A stretch of DNA of 64,000 nt from the NCBI RefSeq assembly GCF_020991415.1, contig NZ_JAJMOY010000004.1, forward strand, positions 310,001 to 374,000, written 5' to 3'. A program made the position numbers and the translations under genes. Positions 1 to 8,510 of this stretch are shown piece by piece (positions within the stretch are counted from its first letter, which is position 1; each line of letters begins with the position of its first letter). Below the pieces are notes generated by a model, which was not told the DNA's origin, made no database searches, and saw only the letters and a list, made by a program, of their open reading frames with translations. The DNA is from Flavobacterium sp. ENC. Lineage in GTDB: Bacteria > Bacteroidota > Bacteroidia > Flavobacteriales > Flavobacteriaceae.

Positions 1-1542
1 CAAACGAAAAACTTTCCGGAAATGGCAGGGCAAAACCTGAAATTGTTCTTCGACTTTGATACACAGGAAGGAGAAAAGATCAAAATTAAAATGGCATTAT
101 CGCCGGTAAGTTCTGCCGGAGCGCTTGAAAATATGAAAAAAGAAATTCCGGACTGGGATTTTGAACGTGTTAAAAAACAAAGTCAGGAAGTCTGGAATAA
201 GGAGCTGAATAAAATTCAGATCGAAACCCTTCATAAAGAAGACCTGGTGAACTTTTACACCGCCATGTATCACGCCTTTTTAGGTCCAACAGAATATATG
301 GATCTCGACGGAAACTATAAAGGGCTGGATATGAATGTTCACAAAGCCGAAAACTTTAAAAACTATACCAGCTATTCGTTATGGGATACGTACAGGGCTT
401 TGCATCCTTTATTTAATATTGTGCAGCCAAGCCGAAATTCAGACATGATTAGTTCGATGCTGGCGCATTCGGATCAGAGTGTACATAAAATGCTGCCGAT
501 CTGGTCGCACTATGCCAATGAAAACTGGTGTATGATCGGGTATCATTCCGTTTCTGTAGTTGCCGATGCGATCGTAAAAGGAAATGGAAATTTTGACAGG
601 GAAAAAGCGCTACAGGCATGTGTGAATACCGCCAAAGTGGGATATTATGATGGTTTGGACTATTACATGAAAATGGGCTATGTTCCGGAAGACAAAAACG
701 GGGCATCGGTTTCCAAAACCTTAGAATATGCTTACGATGACTGGGCGATTGCTCAGGCTGCCAAAAAATTAGGGAAAACTGAAATTTACAATGAATTCAT
801 CGAAAGATCTAAAAACTATAAAAATGTGTATGATGCCAAAACAGGTTTCATGCGTCCGAAATTAAACGACGGAACGTTCAAGAAAGAATTTGATCCGTTA
901 GATACACACGGACAGGGTTTCATTGAAGGGAATTCATGGAATTACAGCTTGTATGTGCCGCAGGATCCTGCAGAAATGATTAAAATGATGGGTGGAAATG
1001 ATAAATTCAATGTACGACTGGATTCTTTGTTTAATATGCATCTTCCGGACAAATATTTCGAAAATACCGAAGATATCACCAGAGACGGAATCATCGGAAA
1101 CTACGTTCATGGCAATGAGCCTTCACACCATGTCGTGTATTTATACAACTGGACCAATTCGCCGTGGAAGGCACAGGATAAAATCAGAATGATCCTGAAG
1201 AAAATGTACCGAAACGGAGCCGACGGTTTAGGCGGAAACGATGATTTCGGGCAAATGAGTGCCTGGTATATTTTCAGCAGTTTAGGTTTTTATCCCGTAG
1301 CTCCGGGTTCTGACGAATATGCTTTGGGAAGTCCATTGGTGAAAAATGCGGTCTTTAACTTAGAGAACGGTAAAAAATTTGAAGTGGAAACGGTAAATCA
1401 ATCGGATAAAAATGTGTTCGTGAGTAAAGTTCTTTTAAACGGAAAACAGCTAGACAAACCTTTCCTGAAACATTCGGATGTATTAAATGGTGGTAAAATC
1501 ACTTTTTATATGAGCGCTAAGCCGAATAAGAAGAACTATTAG
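1..1542 (+). CDS. GH92 family alpha-mannosidase, C-terminal part (5' end outside window)
   Basis: The reading frame is open from base 1, so the first in-frame ATG at 22 is internal and the true start lies upstream. About 513 residues remain, including the catalytic (alpha/alpha)6 domain of glycoside hydrolase family 92. The family removes mannose from alpha-mannosides with calcium in the active site. Visible signatures are HGNEPSHHVVYLYNW near residue 370, which holds the family's general-acid Glu, and GNDDFGQMSAWYIFSSLG near residue 410, which holds the Asp pair linked to the catalytic base. A short beta-sandwich tail closes the protein. The gene ends before a palindrome that looks like a terminator. 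Linkage specificity cannot be read from the sequence. Confidence 0.93.
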   Translation, partial: QTKNFPEMAGQNLKLFFDFDTQEGEKIKIKMALSPVSSAGALENMKKEIPDWDFERVKKQSQEVWNKELNKIQIETLHKEDLVNFYTAMYHAFLGPTEYMDLDGNYKGLDMNVHKAENFKNYTSYSLWDTYRALHPLFNIVQPSRNSDMISSMLAHSDQSVHKMLPIWSHYANENWCMIGYHSVSVVADAIVKGNGNFDREKALQACVNTAKVGYYDGLDYYMKMGYVPEDKNGASVSKTLEYAYDDWAIAQAAKKLGKTEIYNEFIERSKNYKNVYDAKTGFMRPKLNDGTFKKEFDPLDTHGQGFIEGNSWNYSLYVPQDPAEMIKMMGGNDKFNVRLDSLFNMHLPDKYFENTEDITRDGIIGNYVHGNEPSHHVVYLYNWTNSPWKAQDKIRMILKKMYRNGADGLGGNDDFGQMSAWYIFSSLGFYPVAPGSDEYALGSPLVKNAVFNLENGKKFEVETVNQSDKNVFVSKVLLNGKQLDKPFLKHSDVLNGGKITFYMSAKPNKKNY

Positions 1543-1554
1543 GTCCATCAATTA

Positions 1555-1585
1555 AACCTGACAGGTTTTAAAATCTGTCAGGTTT
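1555..1585 (+). terminator. palindrome after the GH92 gene
   Basis: The arms AACCTGACAG and CTGTCAGGTT surround a loop of ten A/T bases, 12 bases after the GH92 stop. The T-tract after the stem is very short. The stem belongs to the same family as the palindromes at 38094-38131 and 40772-40810, which have the core AACCCGACAGG. Confidence 0.6.
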
Positions 1586-1598
1586 CTGGATGCCAAAG

Positions 1599-1746
1599 CT
1601 TCGACTCCGCTCAGCCTGACAGAGTATTTTTACTTCACTCAGTTTGATGTCACCCTGAGCGAAGTCGAAGGCTTTTGAAAAGGGTAGGGCTTCAACTCCG
1701 CTCAGCCTGATAAAATTCGTGAAAATTTGTGTAATTCGTGGCAAAC
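1599..1746. repeat. composite intergenic repeat (CTTCGACT..CTCAG family plus AATTCGTGGCAAA half-repeat)
   Basis: This stretch has two inverted arms: 1599-1620 (GCTTCGACTCCGCTCAGCC and on) and 1649-1672 (reading CACCCTGAGCGAAGTCGAAG at its core). A third copy in the first orientation follows at 1688-1710. Directly after it, 1711-1746 carries one half of a different repeat, a degenerate AATTCGTG series ending in GTGGCAAA. The palindrome at 2269-2339 is a near relative of the first element. No ORF is evident here. Confidence 0.8.
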
Positions 1747-1805
1747 AAAAAGAGTAAACATAACAGAGTTCCCAAAAACTTCACGAAATTTGCACTTCAA
1801 ATAAA

Positions 1806-2261
1806 ATGACAATCCATATGAAAATAAATCTAAAATCGGGAATTGATAAATTGCTTTTCGGAATGAAGCAAAATGATGTAACAGCTGCTTTGGGAAAACC
1901 GGATAAAAATTATACAGACGAAGATGATAATGTTATTTTCGTATACAATGCCCAAAAAATCAGACTGACTTTTTATCAGGAAGAAGAGCTGAAATTAGGG
2001 TATTTGGTAGCTTCCAGCAACGATCTGGAAGTTTTCGGATACAAACTAATCGGAAGAAAAATTGCGGATGTAAAAAAAGATCTGGCAACAAAAGGAATCA
2101 CAAAATACAATCAGGAGACTTTTGATACGTTCGAGAATTATTTCAATGAAGACAACTGGTTTATCCTTCAGACGGAATTTGATGAAGTGGTAAAGTTTGA
2201 AATCGGAGCTATAATTAATGATAAAGATGAATTTGACTGGAAGTTTCCGGTTAAGAAATAA
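1806..2261 (+). CDS. small acidic protein of unknown function
   Basis: This is a 151-residue soluble protein with no signal peptide and no membrane segment. Residues 19-33 (FGMKQNDVTAALGKP) recall the helix-turn motif of SmpA/OmlA-like domains, in which a Gly-Met-x-x-x-x-Val segment precedes a beta sheet. The resemblance is short and I do not assign the family. The rest alternates beta-strand-like segments with charged loops and is rich in Asp and Glu. A second ATG at 1818 (MKINLK) is an equally plausible start. The gene stands alone between two repeat-filled spacers. It could be an immunity-type or stress protein, but nothing in the context decides this. Confidence 0.7.
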   Translation: MTIHMKINLKSGIDKLLFGMKQNDVTAALGKPDKNYTDEDDNVIFVYNAQKIRLTFYQEEELKLGYLVASSNDLEVFGYKLIGRKIADVKKDLATKGITKYNQETFDTFENYFNEDNWFILQTEFDEVVKFEIGAIINDKDEFDWKFPVKK

Positions 2262-2268
2262 TAATACT

Positions 2269-2339
2269 GTCAGACTGAGCGAAGGCGAAGTCTCGCAAAG
2301 AGATTCGGCTTACGGGACTTCGACTTCGCTCAGTCTGAC
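2269..2339. repeat. long palindromic repeat, CAGACTGAGCGAAG family
   Basis: Two 24-base arms (2269-2292 and 2316-2339) are reverse complements with a single mismatch, around a loop of 23 bases. The arm core is CTGAGCGAAG with GCGAAGTC in one arm and TCGAAGTC in the other. It is related to the element at 1599-1710 and lies between convergent genes, next to a separate terminator. Confidence 0.85.
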
Positions 2340-2374
2340 GACCCAAGAAAACATTGTAAAAAAATACAAGACAT

Positions 2375-2407
2375 AAAAAAACCGACAATCACTTGTCGGT
2401 TTTTTTA
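2375..2407. terminator. bidirectional intrinsic terminator
   Basis: The stem CCGACAA/TTGTCGG (2382-2388 with 2393-2399) has a four-base loop, an A-tract on its left and a T-tract on its right. It can therefore stop transcription from both convergent neighbours, the small plus-strand gene and the M61 peptidase gene. Confidence 0.9.
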
Positions 2408-2424
2408 TGTTTGACATTAAAAGA

Positions 2425-4281
2425 TTACCCTTTTAGCCATGCATTTCTAAGTTTGTCTTTTGAAGCATCAGTAGCTTTAAAAGTTTCTGTTTCTTCAGAT
2501 GGTAGTTTTACCGTTCCTTTTATAGTCTGCGCTACACCACCACGTTTAATTTCCAATGTAATCGGATCGTTTTCTTTCCAGTTTTCACTTTCTGTAATTA
2601 AATCATAGATGTTTGTTACCGAGTATGGTTTATTGTTTATAGAAACAATGATGTCACCACCTTTTAAGTTTAAATTCTTAAAGAAATTATTTTGTTCAAT
2701 ATCAGGACGTACAATAATTTCTTTGGTTTGTTTGTCAATACTAATATAAGGCGTTTGTCCTTTTAAGAAAACAGGCCCTGCTTTTTTCTCCATTGATTTT
2801 GTTACACCCACTTTAGCCAAATAAACTTCATAAGGAATTGGAGTGGTTCCCTGTACATAGGTTTTCAAAAATTCACCTACTTCAGGATATGTCAATTCTG
2901 TGATTTTAGCAAAAAGCTCATTGTCATTGAACGGTTTTTCGATACCATACTCATTAGACAATTTGTGCATTAAGTCAAGAATTCCTCTTTCTCCGTTGCT
3001 TTTTTCTCTGATGATAATATCGATACACATACCAATTAAAGCACCTTTTTGATATACGTTTAAGTATTGGTCTTTGTAAGGCTGCTCTAAAACATTCGCG
3101 CTCATTAGCGTAAACGACATCGTATCGTTCAGGCTTTTTGACTGTTGGATTTTATCTGCAATACGCGTATAAAATTCAGCTTCGTTAATTAATCCCTGAT
3201 TGATCTGGAAAAGATTGGCAAAATATTCTGTTACCCCTTCGTACATCCATAAATGCTCTGACATTTTTGGTGCATTGTAATCGAAATACTGAATTTCTTT
3301 GGAGTGAACGGTCAACGGTGTCACAATATGGAAAAACTCGTGAGAAACGACGTCTTTCATAGATTCTACCAGTTTTTCTTTAGGCATAGATTCCGGTAAA
3401 ACAACCGTTGTCGCTGTTGGGTGTTCCAAAGCTCCGAAACCGTGTGCATCGTCTTTGGCCATACTTGATAAATACAATAAAACGGTATATTTTTTAGTGG
3501 CGTTTACCTTTCCTAAAAAGTTTTTCTGAGCCGTCATCATTGTTTTCATCTCCGGAGTGATGCTTTCTGCCGTAAATTTTCCTGTTGGAGAATAAACCGC
3601 AATCAGGATATCCATTCCGTTTACATTAAAAGTCGTGTAATCCGGTTTAGAATACATAATTGGATTCTCAACCAAAACAGCATAACGCGGTGTTGTAAAA
3701 ACATCGCTTGTTTTGCTTGCATCCTCGTCTGTCATTGAAGTCGCTCCCCAAAGTGTTTCAGGATGCGTTATAGTTACCTTGTAAGGTACATCTAATTTGT
3801 CCTGAAAATAACCTACAAAACCGTGTGTGTTTACCATGAAGTTAACTCCTGCGTTAATGTTGGTTCCTGCAGGCGAAAAAACGTCATCATTACCAAATCC
3901 GGTTCCTTTTTCAGTGTCAAAAGTATCCCCAACCAGGTAGGTTACTTTTTGTAATGTTTTTGCATTTGAAATCGACCATGAATTATCATCAATTCTTTTA
4001 ACTGCCAATTCAGTTCCTTTGGCATCATAGGCTTTAAAATCGCCTGAATATTTACCGTAATTATCAGTAGAGTAGGTTCCGGGTACTGTTTTAGGAATGC
4101 TGTACGTTACTTCATCTGTTTTTATTTCCGGTGCTGTAACCGTTACCAGAACTTTATCGTCTTTTACGTCAGTAAGATTAATGTTAACATCTACAGTATT
4201 TTTTTTAGCAGCTCCGGCAGAACCGGTTTTACAACTCCACAATGTTACTGCGAGCGCTAACGTGTAAATTATTTTTTTCAT
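2425..4281 (-). CDS. M61 family metallopeptidase with C-terminal PDZ domain, lipoprotein
   Basis: The 618-residue protein belongs to peptidase family M61 (glycyl aminopeptidase type). The N-terminus has a lipoprotein signal with the lipid-attached Cys at about residue 17 (LWSCK), so it probably sits in the periplasm on a membrane. A beta-rich N-terminal region follows. The zinc site HEFFHIVTP lies near residue 314, and EGVTEYF, expected to supply the third ligand, is about 35 residues later. The last 130 residues include a PDZ domain (LKGGDIIVSINNKPYS) likely to bind substrate C-termini. The full domain set is present and the gene looks intact. It is transcribed alone and ends at the bidirectional terminator. 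Confidence 0.93.
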   Translation of the reverse strand: MKKIIYTLALAVTLWSCKTGSAGAAKKNTVDVNINLTDVKDDKVLVTVTAPEIKTDEVTYSIPKTVPGTYSTDNYGKYSGDFKAYDAKGTELAVKRIDDNSWSISNAKTLQKVTYLVGDTFDTEKGTGFGNDDVFSPAGTNINAGVNFMVNTHGFVGYFQDKLDVPYKVTITHPETLWGATSMTDEDASKTSDVFTTPRYAVLVENPIMYSKPDYTTFNVNGMDILIAVYSPTGKFTAESITPEMKTMMTAQKNFLGKVNATKKYTVLLYLSSMAKDDAHGFGALEHPTATTVVLPESMPKEKLVESMKDVVSHEFFHIVTPLTVHSKEIQYFDYNAPKMSEHLWMYEGVTEYFANLFQINQGLINEAEFYTRIADKIQQSKSLNDTMSFTLMSANVLEQPYKDQYLNVYQKGALIGMCIDIIIREKSNGERGILDLMHKLSNEYGIEKPFNDNELFAKITELTYPEVGEFLKTYVQGTTPIPYEVYLAKVGVTKSMEKKAGPVFLKGQTPYISIDKQTKEIIVRPDIEQNNFFKNLNLKGGDIIVSINNKPYSVTNIYDLITESENWKENDPITLEIKRGGVAQTIKGTVKLPSEETETFKATDASKDKLRNAWLKG

Positions 4282-4361
4282 TTGCTTGAGTTTAGTTATT
4301 CGTGTTTGACTTACAAAACGTAAAATTGTTACAGAATTGTCATAAAACTTATAAAAATAAA

Positions 4362-4390
4362 AAAAAACTCCTGAATTCCAGGAGCTTTTT
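4362..4390 (-). terminator. intrinsic terminator of the DUF2805 gene
   Basis: On the minus strand a CTCCTG/CAGGAG stem around AATT is followed by an uninterrupted T run (4361-4367 read as A on the plus strand). It begins right at the stop codon of the gene at 4391 and separates it from the M61 gene. Confidence 0.88.
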
Positions 4391-4669
4391 TTAGTCTAGT
4401 TTATTCTTTATATAATATTTTCCATCCAGATCTTCATCAAAATCATCAATTTTAACGGGTTTTGGTTTTGGCTTATTTGCTAAGGCCTTTTTTTTCCACA
4501 TCTCAAATTTTTCAAGAGGCATCTTCTTCTTCAAGATTTCCAGTACTTCTTTTTCTGCCAATCCAAATTCTTTTTTTATAATTTCAAATGGATTCTTTTC
4601 TTCCAAGGCTAACGAAACAAGTTTTTCCGTTTGTTCCCAATTCAATTCTTTGCGGTTACTCTTTTTCAT
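4391..4669 (-). CDS. DUF2805/TIGR03643 family small protein
   Basis: The 92-residue cytoplasmic protein matches the short TIGR03643/DUF2805 family in its central pattern: NPFEIIKKEFGLAEKEVLE, then MPLEKFEMWKKKA. The first block looks like a helix-turn-helix. The function is not established. The C-terminus is a Lys/Pro linker followed by an acidic tail. An upstream in-frame GTG adds one residue, but ATG at 4669 is preferred. It is a single-gene unit with its own terminator. Confidence 0.82.
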   Translation of the reverse strand: MKKSNRKELNWEQTEKLVSLALEEKNPFEIIKKEFGLAEKEVLEILKKKMPLEKFEMWKKKALANKPKPKPVKIDDFDEDLDGKYYIKNKLD

Positions 4670-4789
4670 CACGTGAAAATTAATTCAAAAATAGGGGTTA
4701 ATGATTAGTAGATTGATTTTCAATTTATATATCAATATTAATAAAAAAAATAATTAGTTGGTTCGATCAGTGAGACTTTTTTTATGATT

Positions 4790-5617
4790 TTAACTGTTTT
4801 TTGCAGATCTTGAATTTTCAAAGGGAATATGGAGTAACTTTTTTAATCTGTTATTGTCTTCCGGCAGCATGTGCGTGTCTACGCCATAGATTAAATCTTC
4901 TTTTGGTAAGGTTGTAAAAGTTCCGAAAAGACGGTCCCAAATCGAAAAGATATTGCCATAATTGCTGTCTGTATAAGGCAGGACATAATGATGGTGTACC
5001 TTATGCATATTGGGGGAAACGATAAAATAGCTCAAAACGTTATCCAGCTTTGCGGGCATTGAAATATTGGCGTGATTGAACTGAGAAGCCACGACCGATA
5101 GTGACTGGTACAAAAATACCATCCACATAGGGCTTCCGACTACTAAGACTCCGAAAGCAGTAAATATAAAACGGATCACGCTTTCGCCGGGATGATGCCT
5201 GTTGGCTGTTGTCGTATCAATCCAGGTATCGGTATGGTGAATAAGATGAAAACACCATAAAACCTTCACTTTATGTTGTGTAAAATGAGCTAAATAGGCG
5301 CCAATTAGATCTAAGAGCAGTAAACCGATAATCGTATACAGCCAGATTGGGATTTCGGGCAGCCAGTTTAAAATTCCAAAATGATTTTGAGTCGTCCAGC
5401 CGGCTGTTCTGATTAAAATAAAAGCCAGTATAAAATTGACAATAATGGTCGTAAGGGTGAAAAAGAAATTGATACCCGCATGGTTCCACTTTTTGTATTG
5501 CATCTGAAACAGCGGAAAGGTATTTTCAATTAACCAAAAAAGAGTGATTCCGCCCACCAGAATTAAACTTCTGTGCGAGGAAGGAATCGTACTGAAATAG
5601 GCAATGATTTCATTCAT
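4790..5617 (-). CDS. sterol desaturase / fatty acid hydroxylase family membrane protein
   Basis: The 275-residue integral membrane protein belongs to the fatty acid hydroxylase superfamily, di-iron enzymes that hydroxylate or desaturate lipids. The histidine clusters that bind the irons are visible: H111/H115 (HFTQH), H124/H127/H128 (HLIHH), a further His pair in ANRHHPGES near 141, and SPNMHKVHHHY near residue 205. Four or five hydrophobic segments flank them. The substrate is unknown; bacterial members act on hopanoids, carotenoids or fatty acyl chains, and no partner gene lies nearby. The histidine set is complete, so it is probably active. Confidence 0.88.
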   Translation of the reverse strand: MNEIIAYFSTIPSSHRSLILVGGITLFWLIENTFPLFQMQYKKWNHAGINFFFTLTTIIVNFILAFILIRTAGWTTQNHFGILNWLPEIPIWLYTIIGLLLLDLIGAYLAHFTQHKVKVLWCFHLIHHTDTWIDTTTANRHHPGESVIRFIFTAFGVLVVGSPMWMVFLYQSLSVVASQFNHANISMPAKLDNVLSYFIVSPNMHKVHHHYVLPYTDSNYGNIFSIWDRLFGTFTTLPKEDLIYGVDTHMLPEDNNRLKKLLHIPFENSRSAKNS

Positions 5618-5721
5618 AATCGTATCGTGTATTCAATCAAATTTAAGCAATTTAATGAAATAAAGATATGAATTTTAGCAGATATGTAATTGTTTAAGAG
5701 TTGTTTATCTTTCGTTGGCAT

Positions 5722-5761
5722 AAAAAAAAGAGAAAAGTGAAATTCTATTTTCACTTTTCTC
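5722..5761 (-). terminator. intrinsic terminator of the GlsB-like gene
   Basis: A 13-base stem GAGAAAAGTGAAA (5730-5742) pairs with 5749-5761. On the minus strand it is followed by a run of T (5722-5729 on the plus strand as A). It lies about 40 bases after the stop of the gene at 5803. Confidence 0.9.
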
Positions 5762-5802
5762 CCGGATACAGTTATCGTAAATACGTACGATTTATTTTAA
5801 TA

Positions 5803-6042
5803 TTATCTTTTGATCAGGCTAATAAGAAACAGCAAAATCCATGCACCTCCGGCGGCTATAACAATCTGCCAAAGCAGTCCGCCTCCTCCAATGCCAAGTT
5901 TAGGAGCCAGCCATCCGCCGAATATTCCGCCAATAATACCCACGACGATATTACCCAGAAGGCCAAAACCGCCACCTTTCCATAATTGACCGGCTAACCA
6001 GCCCGAAATTGCTCCGATAAGTAAGAAATATAAAAACTCCAT
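5803..6042 (-). CDS. GlsB/YeaQ/YmgE family membrane stress protein
   Basis: The 79-residue protein has three Gly-rich transmembrane helices, typical of the transglycosylase-associated family (GlsB/YeaQ/YmgE). Recognisable segments are GAISGWLAGQL, GIIGGIFGGWLAPKLG and a C-terminal helix ending in LIKR. The family is linked to general stress or envelope conditions in several bacteria, but its biochemical role is not known. It is 17 bases downstream of aqpZ on the same strand, so the two are probably co-transcribed and ended by the hairpin at 5722. Confidence 0.9.
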   Translation of the reverse strand: MEFLYFLLIGAISGWLAGQLWKGGGFGLLGNIVVGIIGGIFGGWLAPKLGIGGGGLLWQIVIAAGGAWILLFLISLIKR

Positions 6043-6059
6043 AATTTATGTTTTAAGGG

Positions 6060-6794
6060 TTATGTAATAGTTGATTTGTTTATTTGTGATTCTTCAGAAT
6101 GCTTTTGTAATAGGTTTTTATAGATAAATCCACCCAGGAGGGCACCTGAAACAGGAGCAGCCCAAAACAGCCAAACCTGGGATAAGGGGCCGCCACCCAC
6201 AAAAAGCGCCTGAGAAAGCGATCTGGCAGGATTTACGGAAGTGTTGGTAATCGGGATACTAATCAAGTGAATAACGGTTAAGGTAAGGCCTATTACAATT
6301 CCGCAAAAATTACTGTTGGCAAATTTGTCTGTAGCGCCCATGATGATAAGGATAAAAAATAAAGTCAGTACAAATTCGGCTATAAAGGCAGCTTGTAAAG
6401 AATATCCATCAGGAGAAAATGCACCAAATCCGTTTGAGGCAAAAGCTCCCGCTTTGGTACTATCAATGGCAAAACCGGCTTTTCCGGATGCTATGGTATA
6501 AAGTGTTCCTGCTGCGGCTATAGCTCCCACACATTGTGCTATGATATAAGGGATAAGATCTTTGGCAGGAAATTTACCTCCGGCCCAAAGGCCTACGGAA
6601 ACGGCAGGATTAAAATGCCCGCCGGAAATGTGTCCGACTGCATACGCCATTGCCAGTACGGTCAGTCCAAATGCAAGTGCGACACCTGCAAATCCAATCC
6701 CCAATTCTGGAAATCCGGCAGCAAAAATGGCGCTTCCACAACCTCCAAAAACCAGCCAGTACGTTCCGAAGAACTCAGCAAATAATTTTTTCAT
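6060..6794 (-). CDS. aqpZ: aquaporin Z water channel
   Basis: The 244-residue protein has six membrane helices and the two half-helix motifs HFNPAVSVG and [10 protein letters not shown]. The His in [19 protein letters not shown] and the Arg after the second NPA match the narrow, water-selective filter of AqpZ rather than glycerol facilitators. It moves water across the inner membrane and forms tetramers in known relatives. A DoxX-like membrane gene lies upstream and a GlsB-like gene downstream on the same strand, which suggests an osmotic or envelope-stress group. Confidence 0.95.
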   Translation of the reverse strand: MKKLFAEFFGTYWLVFGGCGSAIFAAGFPELGIGFAGVALAFGLTVLAMAYAVGHISGGHFNPAVSVGLWAGGKFPAKDLIPYIIAQCVGAIAAAGTLYTIASGKAGFAIDSTKAGAFASNGFGAFSPDGYSLQAAFIAEFVLTLFFILIIMGATDKFANSNFCGIVIGLTLTVIHLISIPITNTSVNPARSLSQALFVGGGPLSQVWLFWAAPVSGALLGGFIYKNLLQKHSEESQINKSTIT

Positions 6795-6824
6795 GATACA
6801 ATAATTTTAATTAATAGTTGATTG

Positions 6825-7181
6825 TTAACGGGTGTATTGGTATGCCCATAAAATCAATACAATCTGTAAGGGCAAACGTATTAATAAAATAAATTTCACG
6901 ATAGAATAACTTCCCTTTTTCTTTTGAAACATGTACAGATTAGCAGGAAAAACAGCCACTAGCAGGGCTATAATTCCCCAGGCAGCATAAGGCGTTGCAA
7001 AAGGAAGCGTCAGCAATATACCCAGAATAATTTCTGCAGCTCCGCTTAACTTGTTTAATAATTTGGGATTTGGAAAAAAAGGGGGAATGATCCTGATGTA
7101 CATTCCCGGATTTTTAAAATGATTAATTCCGGCGATTATATAGAGAAAGGCCATTACATATAAATGCCAGGGTAAATTCAT
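6825..7181 (-). CDS. DoxX-like small membrane protein
   Basis: This protein of about 118 residues has four hydrophobic helices and the DoxX/MauE-like pattern: AGINHFKNPGMYIRIIPPF, then AAEIILGILL. DoxX-type proteins are inner-membrane proteins of mostly unknown function, some tied to thiosulfate or redox metabolism. ATG at 7181 is preferred over an in-frame GTG at 7199, which would add six residues. It lies 30 bases upstream of aqpZ and is likely in the same transcript. Confidence 0.82.
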   Translation of the reverse strand: MNLPWHLYVMAFLYIIAGINHFKNPGMYIRIIPPFFPNPKLLNKLSGAAEIILGILLTLPFATPYAAWGIIALLVAVFPANLYMFQKKKGSYSIVKFILLIRLPLQIVLILWAYQYTR

Positions 7182-7265
7182 GATAATATAGTTTATCACG
7201 AATTTATAAAATAATTAACAAATATTGTATTATAAAGTTATTATTTTAAAACTATTTAAAATAAG

Positions 7266-8162
7266 TTAATTTTTACGCTTAAAATTTACATTCATTATAA
7301 TGATGGCCAGAATGATCAGCAGAATACCAACCCATTGCAGAAAAATCACTTTTTCATCTAATAAAACATACGCCATCATTACCGAAACCGGAAGTTCCAG
7401 TGCGGAGACTATACTTCCCAAGCCAATTCCGGTGAGCGGAAAACCAATATTCATAAGCATTGGTGGAATAATAGTTCCGAATAGGGACAATACAATTCCC
7501 CACTTCAGGAAAATAGCAAGATTAAAAGGAGTTACCTGAGTGAAAAAAGCAAATGTAAATACAATTATTGCCCCACCCAAAAGCATGTACAAGCTGCGTT
7601 GCGCCGATGAAATTTCAGTAGCTACGCGATTGGCCGTAAACATGGTGGTGGTAAAAGAAGCTGCTGCCATAATTCCCCATGCAAGACCTCTCCAGTCCAG
7701 CGCGATATCGTTATGGATAATGTTAGTTGCCAGAACAGTTCCGATCAGTACAATACATACCGCGAAAACCTTTTGTTTCGAAGGCAATTTTTTTTCTAAA
7801 ATCATTTCCAGTAATACACCCATCCAGACGGTCTGCATTAATAAGACAATACCGATTGAAACCGGAATAAATTTTACGGCTAAATAATAGAATAAACTTG
7901 TCATTCCCAATGAAGTACCGGCCAGCATCAGGCTGAATATATTTTTTGGTGTTGCTTTTACAACGTTTTTTTTGTGTTTTATTTTCTGAAAGGTATTAAT
8001 CAGTAAGATACCAATAATTCCCAGTACAAATTGAGAGGTTGTTACTTCGGCAGTGGTATATCCTTCTGAATACGCCATTTTTACAAAAGTGGCTAACATT
8101 CCGTAAGTTGTAGCTCCTAAAGCAACAAAAAATACTCCTTTTAATACATTATTTTGTGACAT
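7266..8162 (-). CDS. EamA/DMT family transporter
   Basis: The 298-residue protein has about ten transmembrane helices as two EamA repeats, the hallmark of the drug/metabolite transporter superfamily. The inner-membrane location is clear. The substrate cannot be told from sequence, and related proteins export amino acids or metabolites. Helix boundaries fit a full-length member. A -7-like box (8195-8202 on the minus strand) lies 33 bases upstream of the ATG. Confidence 0.9.
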   Translation of the reverse strand: MSQNNVLKGVFFVALGATTYGMLATFVKMAYSEGYTTAEVTTSQFVLGIIGILLINTFQKIKHKKNVVKATPKNIFSLMLAGTSLGMTSLFYYLAVKFIPVSIGIVLLMQTVWMGVLLEMILEKKLPSKQKVFAVCIVLIGTVLATNIIHNDIALDWRGLAWGIMAAASFTTTMFTANRVATEISSAQRSLYMLLGGAIIVFTFAFFTQVTPFNLAIFLKWGIVLSLFGTIIPPMLMNIGFPLTGIGLGSIVSALELPVSVMMAYVLLDEKVIFLQWVGILLIILAIIIMNVNFKRKN

Positions 8163-8194
8163 CCTAACTCTTTTGTTTTAAAAATTCAAGCCGG

Positions 8195-8202
8195 CAAAGG
8201 TA
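8195..8202 (-). promoter_or_regulatory. -7 box TACCTTTG upstream of the EamA gene
   Basis: On the minus strand this reads TACCTTTG, a match to the Bacteroidota TAnnTTTG element, 33 bases before the start codon. I see no clear TTG element at the expected distance. Confidence 0.5.
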
Positions 8203-8317
8203 AGGTATTTTGTTTGGGATTTAGTATAAAATCTGTAAAAACCTTGTAGGAGTGATAATGTGAAGGTTTGATTTGAGGTTTAAATTATTGATTTGGCAGG
8301 AAATGGCTGTTTGTTTT

Positions 8318-8416
8318 TAACCGCAAGGAACGCAAGGTAAATTAATGCATGATGGTTGGCAAATGGGGATAAGTTCGCAAAGCTTTGTGGTTTTGGGGCG
8401 AAGTTTCTTTGTGTTT
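8318..8416. repeat. degenerate ACCGCAAGG..CGCAAAG repeat in the 8163-8510 spacer
   Basis: The 348-base spacer between the PPIase and EamA genes has no ORF of note. Its middle holds two imperfect inverted segments: ACCGCAAGGAACGCAAGG near 8321, and TTCGCAAAGCTTTGTGG near 8373. They resemble the short word-like repeats in other spacers of this window. A promoter box and a terminator occupy its two ends. Confidence 0.55.
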
Positions 8417-8448
8417 AAAATATAAAACCAAAACGATGGACTGCAATA

Positions 8449-8481
8449 AAAAAACCACCAAAAAATAAATTCTGATGGTTT
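8449..8481 (-). terminator. terminator after the PPIase operon
   Basis: On the minus strand AAACCA pairs with TGGTTT across an A/T-rich loop of 18 bases and is followed by a T run. It lies about 30 bases past the stop of the last gene in the nrnA-gldI-PPIase operon. The stem is short, so strength is uncertain. Confidence 0.6.
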
Positions 8482-8510
8482 AGATTATACTGAAAATCAG
8501 TCCGAAGAAA

